From positions 1-25,524 of IMG/VR virus record IMGVR_UViG_3300042520_000262: a DNA stretch of 25,524 nt, one strand, 5' to 3'. Below, piece by piece: positions 1 through 5,556 of this stretch. Numbering within the stretch: the first letter of the stretch is position 1; each line of letters begins with the position of its first letter. The translations under genes were made by a program, and so were the position numbers. The DNA is from a virus. The notes below the pieces were generated by a model. That model did not search any database. It had not been told where the DNA came from and worked only from the letters and a program-made list of their open reading frames with translations.

Positions 1-1
1 A

Positions 2-21
2 CCCAACTTTTTAAGGCTGGG
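2..21 (-). terminator. possible hairpin terminator after the MazG-like gene
   Basis: CCCAAC (2-7) and GCTGGG (16-21) can form a 6-bp stem. Read on the minus strand the one non-Watson-Crick pair is G-U, whereas on the plus strand it is an A-C mismatch, so the minus orientation is favoured. It lies just past the stop codon at 33. The U-tract that would follow is outside the window, so this is weak. Confidence 0.3.
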
Positions 22-32
22 AGTTTTTATGG

Positions 33-398
33 CTATACTAAATCGCTTAAATCAACGGGTTTAAATCCCTCGGGTTTCAATATTTTTCCCTCAGCATCTC
101 GCAATATTTGACCGTTTGGAAACTTACTCATATTGTTTTCGTGAACTCGATTAAATGCTTCTTCGAATATATTACTCATTCCGTGCTGGTGTATCGTTCC
201 GAGTAGCACATACATCTGGTCAACTAAAGCATCAAGTATCTCTACTTTATCGTGGTCGTGGCACGCTTGAAGGTACTCCTTATTCTCCTCTTTCATTAGA
301 TTATAGCGTAATGTATAATCATTGTATTTTGTAAGGCTTGGCGATTCGTTTATAAGTTGTCGCCCAATAGTCATAAATTCTTTAACTTTTTTCTCCAT
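33..398 (-). CDS. MazG-like nucleotide pyrophosphohydrolase
   Basis: A 121-residue all-alpha NTP pyrophosphohydrolase of the MazG / phosphoribosyl-ATP pyrophosphohydrolase-like superfamily, which hydrolyses (d)NTPs to monophosphates. The metal-binding pattern is visible: E37, E38 and E41, followed by E53 and D56 in a second helix (EILDALVDQ). The C terminus (SKFPNG, then RD..GKI.KPEGF) is typical of phage members. Such enzymes adjust the nucleotide pool or alarmone levels during infection. The ATG at 398 lies inside the preceding 38-codon gene (17-base overlap), so translation is probably coupled. It is the last gene of the early operon visible here. The family call is good; the substrate cannot be read from sequence. 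Confidence 0.85.
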   Translation of the reverse strand: MEKKVKEFMTIGRQLINESPSLTKYNDYTLRYNLMKEENKEYLQACHDHDKVEILDALVDQMYVLLGTIHQHGMSNIFEEAFNRVHENNMSKFPNGQILRDAEGKILKPEGFKPVDLSDLV

Positions 399-498
399 CT
401 TTCAGTATTTTGTGGTATAAATTATTAATTCTTTCGGAGTTGTGTCCTTTTTTTCTGTAGTACTCTAGTACTCGTTTAATCCTTTGTAGTTTGTTCAT
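382..498 (-). CDS. 38-residue basic protein of unknown function
   Basis: A short reading frame starting MNKLQRIKRVLEYY and ending KILKDGEKS. It begins at an ATG 23 bases before the end of the DUF3310-like gene and stops 17 bases inside the MazG-like gene, so it fills the 77-base gap between them exactly. The product is helical and rich in Lys and Arg, with no domain I recognise. Overlaps on both sides and protein-like composition support a real gene. It has no homology support, so it could be chance. Confidence 0.5.
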   Translation of the reverse strand: MNKLQRIKRVLEYYRKKGHNSERINNLYHKILKDGEKS

Positions 499-688
499 AT
501 TCTTTTAAATAAAGTTCTAAAACCGCAATAGTCTTTTTTATGTCCTCCTCAAAGTTCCCTTTTTTTCTGCATCGAACCGTACGTTTTAAAATGTCAAATT
601 CCCAAGCGTTTAAACCTTGTTGTTCTGCAAATTGGTATAAACTACCTTTACTATTATCGTAGTGGCTAGGAGTGTTTATTTCTTTCAT
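476..688 (-). CDS. DUF3310-like small phage protein
   Basis: A 70-residue protein with the DUF3310 layout: PSHYD near the N terminus (residues 7-11), a central helix, then a basic turn (RCRKKGN) and a final helix (EEDIKKTIAVLELYLKEY). DUF3310 proteins are widespread in phage early regions and have been called nucleotide-kinase-like, but their activity is not established. It sits between the OB-fold ssDNA-binding protein and the MazG-like enzyme, consistent with a role in nucleotide or DNA metabolism. Family call moderate, function unknown. Confidence 0.65.
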   Translation of the reverse strand: MKEINTPSHYDNSKGSLYQFAEQQGLNAWEFDILKRTVRCRKKGNFEEDIKKTIAVLELYLKEYEQTTKD

Positions 689-706
689 AATCTATTTTTT
701 AAATTA

Positions 707-730
707 ACCGCCCTAAATCAATAAGGCGGT
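707..730 (-). terminator. hairpin between the ssDNA-binding and DUF3310-like genes
   Basis: ACCGCC (707-712) pairs perfectly with GGCGGT (725-730) around a 12-base loop. On the minus strand it is followed by TTAATTT, a poor U-tract, so it may be an attenuator or processing hairpin rather than a full terminator. The 10-mer AACCGCCCTA recurs in the hairpin after the capsid gene (11622-11631). Confidence 0.4.
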
Positions 731-741
731 GTTATTGGTTA

Positions 742-1077
742 CTAGAATGGTAGATCCGATTCGGCTACGGGTGCAGTTTCTGCTACTGGAGCATCGCTTA
801 CTTTGTTAATTTTCCAAGCGGATAATTTTATAAAGTATTTACCATTCCACTCATTACATCCCACATTAAATTCAACTTTTACCGTTTGACCTACTTTATT
901 TAATTTAGCAAAGTTTTGTACTTTTTCTTCCCCAAAGATTTCAAAACAATAAAGGTTGTTGTATTGTTCTTCTGTCTTTACTAAAAAACTTTGTTTGTGC
1001 CATTCTTTACCGTCTTTTGATTGTCCTGTTTCTAACGGTAAAATGTTTTCGATTAATCCTGTTACTTCTAAAGCCAT
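742..1077 (-). CDS. DUF3127-type OB-fold single-stranded-DNA-binding protein
   Basis: A 111-residue protein of the DUF3127 type, a small OB-fold family common in Bacteroidetes and their phages. The beta-rich core runs over residues 1-92 (MALEVTGLIENILP, then a central FLVKTEEQYNNLYCFEIFG segment and KLSAWKINKV). A short Ala/Pro/Val linker follows and the protein ends in ESDLPF, resembling the acidic hydrophobic tip that SSB proteins use to recruit partners. Its ATG overlaps the end of the YqaJ exonuclease gene by 10 bases. I infer that it coats ssDNA during phage replication or recombination. Confidence 0.75.
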   Translation of the reverse strand: MALEVTGLIENILPLETGQSKDGKEWHKQSFLVKTEEQYNNLYCFEIFGEEKVQNFAKLNKVGQTVKVEFNVGCNEWNGKYFIKLSAWKINKVSDAPVAETAPVAESDLPF

Positions 1078-1685
1078 TGTTTATTATTATTTAATTTATT
1101 AATATACTCGTTTTTAATTTCCGTTGCTTCCTTAATTCGTTCCTTTATCTTGTCGCATAAAACCTCATCACGTTCAATTAGTATTTCGTGCCAATATTCC
1201 ATCCCCTCGTGAACTAAATAGTTAAAGAAATACGCTCTATTTCGATTGGTTGCCATCATTTGCAGTTGCATCTGGGCATAATACTTACTATCTATTTCAT
1301 TTGTAGCTACTAATTTAAAGAAAGTAGTTGAGCGCGGACATTTAATTTCTAAAATCGCATCGTTACCAACTAAGCCATCAGGACTTGCACCTGCATCTGT
1401 TCCGAGTTCAAAGAATCCGCAATTTTCAACCTCTATAAATTCAAGTTCCTTAATTTCTTTGAATTTTGCAAAAGCTAAAGGCTCTAGGTCAATCCCTCTT
1501 TGCATATCATAAGAGATAAAACTTTCTTCCATTTCTCCAAATAGTTGTTCTATAGCTTTATCAAAGGCGTAACTTTTTCCAGTTTCTCCAAGTCCTTTAA
1601 CTCCTAAAAGTTTTACTATTTCGCTGGCGGTAAATTTACCTCTACGTTGTTCGTGCCATTCATTTGAGCGTTGTACATTTTCCAT
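1068..1685 (-). CDS. YqaJ-like viral recombinase (PD-(D/E)xK exonuclease)
   Basis: A 205-residue nuclease of the YqaJ / lambda-exonuclease-like family, which resects dsDNA ends to expose ssDNA for annealing. Visible motifs are WHEQRRGKFTASEI near the N terminus (R15, G16), GIDLEP (E68), the catalytic ASPDG (D103) with LEIKCP (E113, K115), and the later QMQLQ helix. Length is normal for phage members. It overlaps the upstream 181-residue gene by 70 bases and the downstream OB-fold gene by 10, forming a recombination module. The usual partner is an annealase; the 181-residue protein is a positional candidate but shows no known annealase motif. Confidence 0.88.
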   Translation of the reverse strand: MENVQRSNEWHEQRRGKFTASEIVKLLGVKGLGETGKSYAFDKAIEQLFGEMEESFISYDMQRGIDLEPLAFAKFKEIKELEFIEVENCGFFELGTDAGASPDGLVGNDAILEIKCPRSTTFFKLVATNEIDSKYYAQMQLQMMATNRNRAYFFNYLVHEGMEYWHEILIERDEVLCDKIKERIKEATEIKNEYINKLNNNKQWL

Positions 1686-2161
1686 ATTTCCTCTGTTATT
1701 GTGTAATTTTTTTCTATTTGTTCTCTTGTTGCCTTAACTTTTAAAGCGCCCTCAAAATTAGCCTCTGTAAATTCCTTTTTTACTTTCTCTTTAGGTCGTA
1801 TCGCCTTAACTCGAATCCCATCGGTAATTGCGCCCATCATTTTAACGTTACGGTCAACAAACAATTCTATTTTCATTCCTGACCAATTCTCGATTACGTG
1901 GCACTCTTTACCAATTAAGCCATCTTGTTTAGCAAAACCAGCTAATATCTTATTATTGGTGCTATTTAATTTTAAAGGCTTAACGGCTTCCATAAAGTAG
2001 CAAAATATACCGTCTTGTTTAGTTCCTGATACATCTACTCCAGTTTCGTATTTTACTTCCTTAATCGTAAAAATTAAAGGTAATCCGTCCGTTTCCATTG
2101 CATCTAAATCCGCACTCGCTAAATGCGTGCTTTTTCTATACTTCCTCCAGTCTGTTGCCAT
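1616..2161 (-). CDS. conserved phage recombination-module protein, function unknown
   Basis: A 181-residue protein that begins MATDWRKYRKSTHL. The mid-region resembles a widespread phage family from recombination or replication modules: a segment ending in KPLKLNSTNNKILAGF, then IENWSGMKIELFVDRNVKM, then a conserved DGIRVKAI strand. The Lys/Glu-rich C-terminal third is probably helical and ends in a flexible Asn/Pro tail. No enzymatic motif is visible. The gene overlaps the 49-codon coiled-coil gene before it by 26 bases and YqaJ after it by 70 bases. Position suggests a DNA-binding or annealing accessory, which is inference. Confidence 0.7.
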   Translation of the reverse strand: MATDWRKYRKSTHLASADLDAMETDGLPLIFTIKEVKYETGVDVSGTKQDGIFCYFMEAVKPLKLNSTNNKILAGFAKQDGLIGKECHVIENWSGMKIELFVDRNVKMMGAITDGIRVKAIRPKEKVKKEFTEANFEGALKVKATREQIEKNYTITEEIWKMYNAQMNGTNNVEVNLPPAK

Positions 2162-2285
2162 CTTGTAATTCTTTTAGTAGTTGTGTTAAAATTTCTTTTG
2201 CCTCGTTTAACTGGCTTTGTAATTTAGCGTTTTCTCTCTCCAACGCTTCAATTCTCTGTGTTTGATAATCTGTTAGTTGTTCCAT
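2136..2285 (-). CDS. 49-residue coiled-coil protein
   Basis: A short gene starting MEQLTDYQTQRIEALE and ending DGNRLEEV. Leu, Ile and Ala recur in a heptad-like pattern (IEALEREN, KLQSQLNEA, ILTQLLKEL), predicting one amphipathic coiled-coil helix. It is the first gene after the strong promoter at 2302-2331, with ATG at 2285, and its end overlaps the start of the 181-residue gene by 26 bases. No family is recognised. It could oligomerise or act as a small regulator of the recombination module. Confidence 0.55.
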   Translation of the reverse strand: MEQLTDYQTQRIEALERENAKLQSQLNEAKEILTQLLKELQDGNRLEEV

Positions 2286-2301
2286 TTTATTTATTTTTTT
2301 A

Positions 2302-2331
2302 CAAATATAATACTTTATTTTGATTAAACAA
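2302..2331 (-). promoter_or_regulatory. Bacteroidetes-type promoter for the recombination operon
   Basis: On the minus strand there is TATATTTG (2309-2302), matching the Bacteroidetes -7 consensus TAnnTTTG. It is preceded by TTG (2331-2329) as a -33 element at a spacing of 19 bases, within the known range. It sits 17 bases upstream of the ATG at 2285. This is the best promoter in the window. Confidence 0.75.
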
Positions 2332-2340
2332 TACTTTTAT

Positions 2341-2520
2341 TCAAAAAGGACAATTATTTTTTTCTTTAGGTATTAAATCTTTATACTCTCGTTTGATTTT
2401 CTCAGCTATGGCTTCTCTAATGAAATGCCCAACATCGACATTGTAAGACTTCATTTTTTGGAGTGTAGCTAGTTGTATTGGTGTAACTCGGATTACTTTT
2501 GTTTTCGTTAGTATTTTCAT
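2341..2520 (-). CDS. 59-residue ribbon-helix-helix-like DNA-binding protein
   Basis: A short gene starting MKILTKTKVIRVTP and ending PKEKNNCPF. An N-terminal beta strand (TKVIRVTP) is followed by two helices (IQLATLQKMKSYN and DVGHFIREAIAEKIKREY), the layout of ribbon-helix-helix repressors such as Arc and CopG. The small size and basic tail fit. Similar short proteins with a terminal CPF are common in Flavobacteriia phages as I remember them. It lies directly upstream of the 2302-2331 promoter and could control it. An imperfect inverted repeat GTATT-N2-AATAC (2522-2533) abuts its start and is a possible autoregulatory site. Confidence 0.65.
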   Translation of the reverse strand: MKILTKTKVIRVTPIQLATLQKMKSYNVDVGHFIREAIAEKIKREYKDLIPKEKNNCPF

Positions 2521-2567
2521 AGTATTGTAATACGTTTGTTGCTGTTAGCGGATAGTTATATGATAGC

Positions 2568-2816
2568 TTACTCAACAAGACGTTCACGTAACTCCGAAAT
2601 AAATCTATCAGCCCTCATTCCACAAACTTTTACGGAACTCTCATAAGCTACTTTGTTTCTTGCAGCATAAATAATATCCTCTATCAATCTTTCGGTTAAT
2701 AAAATAGTATCTTCTAAATTAATAAGTCTTTCGCCATCTCGACTTGCATCTCCAGCGGGTTCAATAATTCCAGTTAATTTTTTTGTGATTTCGTAAAGGT
2801 TTTCAATTCTGTTCAT
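2568..2816 (-). CDS. 82-residue conserved phage hypothetical protein
   Basis: I choose the ATG at 2816 (MNRIENLYEI) instead of the upstream in-frame ATG at 2840, because the extra residues run into the inverted repeat at 2842-2968. The protein is helical: residues 1-15, then a PAGDASRDGERLINLEDT segment, then two helices with SSVKVCGMRADRFISELRERL at the end. This pattern recalls a short phage protein with a P-x-GD segment and a terminal AxxFLxxL helix that is common in Bacteroidetes phages. Function unknown. Confidence 0.65.
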   Translation of the reverse strand: MNRIENLYEITKKLTGIIEPAGDASRDGERLINLEDTILLTERLIEDIIYAARNKVAYESSVKVCGMRADRFISELRERLVE

Positions 2817-2841
2817 AATTTCTAAATATAAAGCCATCATA

Positions 2842-2968
2842 TAACAACGTGTATAAAAAATGGCGGGTTAGTTTTGTGTTTTTGAGTTTGGTTTATTAAT
2901 TTAAAAATCAGTCTGTACTTGGAAGCATTAGGCAAACTCTCCGCCACTTCCCATACACGCAAACGTTA
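2842..2968. repeat. attC-like imperfect inverted repeat between two early genes
   Basis: The two ends of this 127-base interval are related as inverted copies. CGTGTAT at 2848-2854 pairs with ATACACG at 2953-2959, and TGGCGG at 2861-2866 pairs with CCGCCA at 2941-2946. They are separated by a symmetric 6-base internal loop, and TAAC/GTTA (2842-2845 / 2965-2968) lies at the outer edges. The arms enclose 74 AT-rich bases. Outer AAC/GTT ends, interrupted arms and extrahelical bases are what integron attC sites show, but the R boxes match the GTTRRRY consensus only partly. Confidence 0.5.
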
Positions 2969-3217
2969 GGGAACAGCTTGCTCAGCGTTGTCGACAAAAG
3001 TTTCTTGATAATATTGTTCGCCATTTTTTAAAGTTCTAAAACTTTCATACAAATTCATCTCATACATAGTTTCTTCAACCGCTTCAATAATCTGTTTTTT
3101 CTCTTTTTCAATATAATAGTTTCCTATCATTCTTTGAATATCTGTAATTGAAATTGTATCAGTTATTTCTTTAAATTTCTCTATTTCAGAATATAATTCT
3201 TGCATTGATGTTTTCAT
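2966..3217 (-). CDS. 83-residue conserved phage hypothetical protein
   Basis: I choose the ATG at 3217 (MKTSMQELYSEIEKF). The longer frame to 3262 would need a TTG start. The protein is helical, with IEKEKKQIIEAVEETMYE in the middle and GEQYYQETFVDN near the C terminus. This combination is frequent in Flavobacteriia phage early proteins, but no biochemical role is known to me. The stop codon falls at the edge of the attC-like inverted repeat. Function unknown. Confidence 0.7.
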   Translation of the reverse strand: MKTSMQELYSEIEKFKEITDTISITDIQRMIGNYYIEKEKKQIIEAVEETMYEMNLYESFRTLKNGEQYYQETFVDNAEQAVP

Positions 3218-3341
3218 AATTTTATTTTTAAAATTAACGTTCCGTTTGGGTTGTGATTCCAAAACATAGAGTTTAAGTCTATCATTTCAAGCTTTTAAAA
3301 GTAATCAGAACTTTTTAATTAATGTTTATTTTTTCTTTGTT

Positions 3342-3359
3342 CCCGACATTAATGTCGGG
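3342..3359. repeat. perfect 18-base palindrome
   Basis: CCCGACATT (3342-3350) is followed directly by its exact reverse complement AATGTCGGG (3351-3359), with no spacer. It lies 20 bases past the stop codon of the 84-residue gene at 3379. Neither strand has a U-tract after it, so it is not a standard intrinsic terminator. It could be a protein-binding site, an extended hairpin limiting 3' decay, or a copy of a host dispersed palindrome. The rest of the gap 3218-3378 is AT-rich with nothing further recognised. Confidence 0.7.
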
Positions 3360-3378
3360 GACATTTAGGTTATAAATA

Positions 3379-3633
3379 TTACATCATTTTCTCAATTATG
3401 GCTTCTATTCTGCCTTTCATTCCGTGACCTGTAACTTTCAGTACTTCGTGAACTTTCCAGAGTTCGTCTATAATTTCGTTGCGTTTTTCGTGAAATACGT
3501 GTTCATATCCTGATTCGTAGGCTTCCGAAAGATTATCCCAGTGCGGTGTAAATTCATCTTTAAAAGTTTCTCTATTCATAGGACTATCGCTATCGTGTAA
3601 TCCTGTTTTGTAATCGTCGTAGTTAAAACTCAT
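3379..3633 (-). CDS. 84-residue acidic hypothetical protein
   Basis: A soluble protein with an N-terminal acidic segment (FNYDDYKTGLHDSDSP), a central region rich in Trp, His and Tyr (FTPHWDNLSEAYESGYEHVFH) and a C-terminal helix ending RIEAIIEKMM. No known domain is recognised. It is the first gene after the promoter element at 3664-3671, so it is probably among the first transcribed of this early cluster. Gene call based on length, a good ATG and promoter position. Confidence 0.65.
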   Translation of the reverse strand: MSFNYDDYKTGLHDSDSPMNRETFKDEFTPHWDNLSEAYESGYEHVFHEKRNEIIDELWKVHEVLKVTGHGMKGRIEAIIEKMM

Positions 3634-3663
3634 AATTTCTCTTTTTTAATTGTTATCTGAGCA

Positions 3664-3671
3664 CAAATATA
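3664..3671 (-). promoter_or_regulatory. Bacteroidetes -7 promoter element before the 84-residue gene
   Basis: TATATTTG on the minus strand matches TAnnTTTG exactly and lies 31 bases upstream of the ATG at 3633. The -33 region is T-rich without a clear TTG at the best spacing, so only the -7 element is convincing. It follows the terminator at 3714-3743, as expected for a fresh transcription start. Confidence 0.6.
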
Positions 3672-3713
3672 AGTCTATATTTTGAATAAAAAAAACTTTT
3701 TTTCAAAATTAAC

Positions 3714-3743
3714 ATAAAAAAAACCGTTAAACTTAATTAACGG
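3714..3743 (-). terminator. intrinsic terminator after the lysis genes
   Basis: On the minus strand a 7-bp perfect stem (CCGTTAA at 3743-3737 with TTAACGG at 3730-3724, 6-base loop) is followed by TTTTTTTAT. It separates the lysis cassette from the early operon whose promoter lies just downstream. Confidence 0.75.
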
Positions 3744-3792
3744 CTTTAAAATAAGTGTTCTAAATGGTAGCTAATTCAAATAGACTGGGACA

Positions 3793-3951
3793 CTATTTAC
3801 TCAATTTATGTGCAAACAATTTCACAACAACTCCAACAGGAACTATCTTTGCAATAAATCTTAAAATTCTACCAGCGTTGGTAGTTGCTGGACTTTGGCT
3901 GTACTTAGTGGCAGCGTTAGTCAATAAGTTTTCAATCAATTCTTTTTCCAT
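3793..3951 (-). CDS. 52-residue small membrane or amphipathic protein
   Basis: A short gene starting MEKELIENLLTNAATKYSQ. Residues 29-50 form a hydrophobic stretch (ILRFIAKIVPVGVVVKLFAH) followed by a basic end (KLSK), consistent with one membrane-associated helix. It starts five bases past the stop of the M15 peptidase gene and ends before the terminator at 3714-3743, so it is the last gene of the lysis cassette. It could be a holin-like, spanin-like or antiholin factor; no family is recognised. Confidence 0.6.
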   Translation of the reverse strand: MEKELIENLLTNAATKYSQSPATTNAGRILRFIAKIVPVGVVVKLFAHKLSK

Positions 3952-3955
3952 ACTT

Positions 3956-4432
3956 TTAAATTTTTGGGTATGTTATCCCGTTGTTAGTAATAATAATTCC
4001 TTTGTCAAATCTACTTTTTAAAGTTTTCCAATCAAAACCAAATGTTTTCTGAAAGTGTGGCGCATCTTTAAATTTTTTCCAATCTCCGCCCCACTCGTAA
4101 CCTTTACCTTTAAAGTACTCAGCTACTTTGTGCCAGTGTTCGTCAATTATCCAAGACGCACTTTCGAAATTACCATCGCCATTTTTATCGTATAATAATA
4201 CAACATCAAAAGCTAATCCGTAATTGTGCATACTTTGGAAAGAATCCGCATTTGTAACCTTAGGACGTTTTAAGAATAAAGCGTGTTGTTCCGCTGGACT
4301 TCTATAAACGTGGCTAAAACGTAGCCTAACGTGTTTAGGTAGCTTGTTATTACATTCTTTGTAATACACAAATAACTCCTCCCTAATCTTTGGGTGTGCT
4401 AATGCAATTCTTTCTAGTGTGATTTTATCCAT
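3956..4432 (-). CDS. endolysin, M15 family peptidase
   Basis: A 158-residue zinc peptidase of the M15 (VanY / L-alanyl-D-glutamate peptidase-like) family, expected to cut peptidoglycan stem peptides at the end of infection. The zinc ligands are visible: H69 and D76 in SMHNYGLAFDV, and H126 in APHFQ. The YRSPAEQ turn and YEWGGDW strand are typical. There is no signal peptide, so it needs a holin to reach the wall. Genes for small membrane proteins flank it on both sides. The C-terminal 25 residues (RFDKGIIITNNGITYPKI) extend past the catalytic core. Confidence 0.9.
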   Translation of the reverse strand: MDKITLERIALAHPKIREELFVYYKECNNKLPKHVRLRFSHVYRSPAEQHALFLKRPKVTNADSFQSMHNYGLAFDVVLLYDKNGDGNFESASWIIDEHWHKVAEYFKGKGYEWGGDWKKFKDAPHFQKTFGFDWKTLKSRFDKGIIITNNGITYPKI

Positions 4433-4437
4433 ATTTT

Positions 4438-4608
4438 TTATTTATTTCCTTCGTTAGATTTTAAATATCTTTTCCAATAATAAGCTATGGTTGTACCTAT
4501 AACCATTGCAACGGTAGTAATAATCACTTTCTCCATCATTTCCATAACAAATGTGCTTAAAAAGGCTGCACTTAACATTGATATTAGTTCTATCTTATTA
4601 CCTGTCAT
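4438..4608 (-). CDS. 56-residue membrane protein, putative holin component
   Basis: A short gene starting MTGNKIELISMLSAAFLSTF. Residues 8-21 are hydrophobic, and residues 28-43 (VIITTVAMVIGTTIAYYW) form a clear membrane segment followed by a basic cytoplasmic-type tail (KRYLKSNEGNK). It overlaps the preceding two-helix protein gene by 11 bases and ends five bases before the endolysin ATG. Position between a holin-like protein and the endolysin suggests a holin or holin partner. The gene itself is well supported by spacing and composition. Confidence 0.7.
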   Translation of the reverse strand: MTGNKIELISMLSAAFLSTFVMEMMEKVIITTVAMVIGTTIAYYWKRYLKSNEGNK

Positions 4609-4801
4609 TTCGTTTGTTTAAAAGGTCAATAAGTGAATAAGGGTTACGCATTAATACAACGGCAACCGCAGTTAATACAACTTCATTCATATTTAATTCT
4701 AAAGTATCTTGAAAATACTTATAAACTTGAAGTACCAATATAGCGAACCCTATTATAAGGGTTAACCATTTCATTATTTCGGTGCGTTGTGCTTGGCTCA
4801 T
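4598..4801 (-). CDS. putative holin (two membrane segments)
   Basis: A 67-residue protein. The first membrane helix covers about residues 11-28 (KWLTLIIGFAILVLQVYKYF), and a shorter apolar stretch covers about 39-51 (EVVLTAVAVVLM). It ends in a charged tail (LLNKRNDR). This is the architecture of small phage holins. It lies two genes upstream of the M15 endolysin. A TATCTTTG element overlaps the region just before its ATG but has no well-spaced -33 box. The holin call is inference from topology and context. Confidence 0.6.
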   Translation of the reverse strand: MSQAQRTEIMKWLTLIIGFAILVLQVYKYFQDTLELNMNEVVLTAVAVVLMRNPYSLIDLLNKRNDR

Positions 4802-4803
4802 AA

Positions 4804-5115
4804 TTACAAAGATATGCTTTTTTTACAATGGTTTTTATCAATTAAGTCTAAAATTTTAACTAAAATACGACCGCATTTAGTTAGGGTTTTGTCCCGCTCA
4901 TTTTTACCTAATGCGCTCGAAATTGTTTCGTTAGGGTTGCCAAATTGATAACCGTTTTTTTGCATTGAGAAATTAAGAAACGCCCTAAATTCTCTATTAC
5001 CAAACTTATCTAAATTGAGTGCAGTTTGTTTGAAATATCCTTTTTTGTTTTTTACACAAAAGTAATTAACGATTGATAACGGCAAAAATAAAATCCACGC
5101 TAAAATTAATAACAT
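4804..5115 (-). CDS. membrane-anchored hypothetical protein of the lysis region
   Basis: A 103-residue protein with an N-terminal hydrophobic anchor (residues 1-19, MLLILAWILFLPLSIVNYF) followed by a basic turn (KNKKGYFKQ). A soluble domain follows, with NREFRAFLNF, GYQFGNPNETISSALGKN and a C-terminal helix. The domain pattern resembles a family I have seen in Flavobacteriia phages near lysis genes, but I know no function. There is no lipobox or second membrane segment, so a classical spanin assignment is not supported. Confidence 0.6.
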   Translation of the reverse strand: MLLILAWILFLPLSIVNYFCVKNKKGYFKQTALNLDKFGNREFRAFLNFSMQKNGYQFGNPNETISSALGKNERDKTLTKCGRILVKILDLIDKNHCKKSISL

Positions 5116-5555
5116 AATTCGATATAATTTGAAATTTGTAAATGCAATCTACCGTATAAAGTAACTCCTATATTTTGCGAGCCTAACGCCTCTAATTTAA
5201 CTAAACCGCTAATCCACTGACCTGCTCTAATTTCGTCGCGTACAGGTATCAAAAGTTCTTCAATAGCCTTATGCTCGGCTTCGCTTATTTGACCGCTTAA
5301 TTTAGCCACTCTAAACTCTGCGCTAATCTTTAAATAAGCGTCCATTCCGTCGCGCTCCCTTTGTTGGTATTTCAAGAACTCGGCTTCTATTAGCTCCTCA
5401 TCAGTTGGAACGTGTGTTTCAATCAATACGCCACCAACTAAACGAGGTCTTTTAAATTGCGTGTTAAGTAAAGGTGTACCATTTTCGGGACAAGTATCAC
5501 TCATAATACAATGAGTAATATAATTGTTTTCGTCTAAAATTGAGTATAAAGGCAT
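5106..5555 (-). CDS. fibre-associated hypothetical protein
   Basis: A 149-residue protein with a beta-rich N terminus (MPLYSILDENNYITHCIM, PRLVGGVLIE) and a helical C-terminal half. That half contains a segment resembling other Bacteroidetes phage proteins next to tail fibres (SAEFRVAKLSGQISEAEH, then LLIPVRDEIRAGQWISGLVKLEAL). The N-terminal residues resemble tail-fibre-assembly-like proteins in spacing only. It directly follows the two receptor-binding candidates, so a structural or chaperone role for fibres is plausible but inferred. Confidence 0.55.
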   Translation of the reverse strand: MPLYSILDENNYITHCIMSDTCPENGTPLLNTQFKRPRLVGGVLIETHVPTDEELIEAEFLKYQQRERDGMDAYLKISAEFRVAKLSGQISEAEHKAIEELLIPVRDEIRAGQWISGLVKLEALGSQNIGVTLYGRLHLQISNYIELCY

Positions 5556-5556
5556 A

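Noticed and set aside
2842-2968. true integron with integrase
   Set aside because: Only an attC-like repeat is seen; no integrase gene or array of several sites is in the window.
3218-3262. N-terminal extension of the 83-residue protein
   Set aside because: It needs a TTG start, whereas an ATG at 3217 gives the normal protein.
3764-4021. 85-codon plus-strand frame
   Set aside because: Antisense to the 52-residue membrane protein and the endolysin end; the minus strand has the better start and context.
4807-4814. TATCTTTG promoter-like element before the holin gene
   Set aside because: The -7 consensus fits but no TTG lies at 17-21 bases upstream and it nearly touches the ATG.
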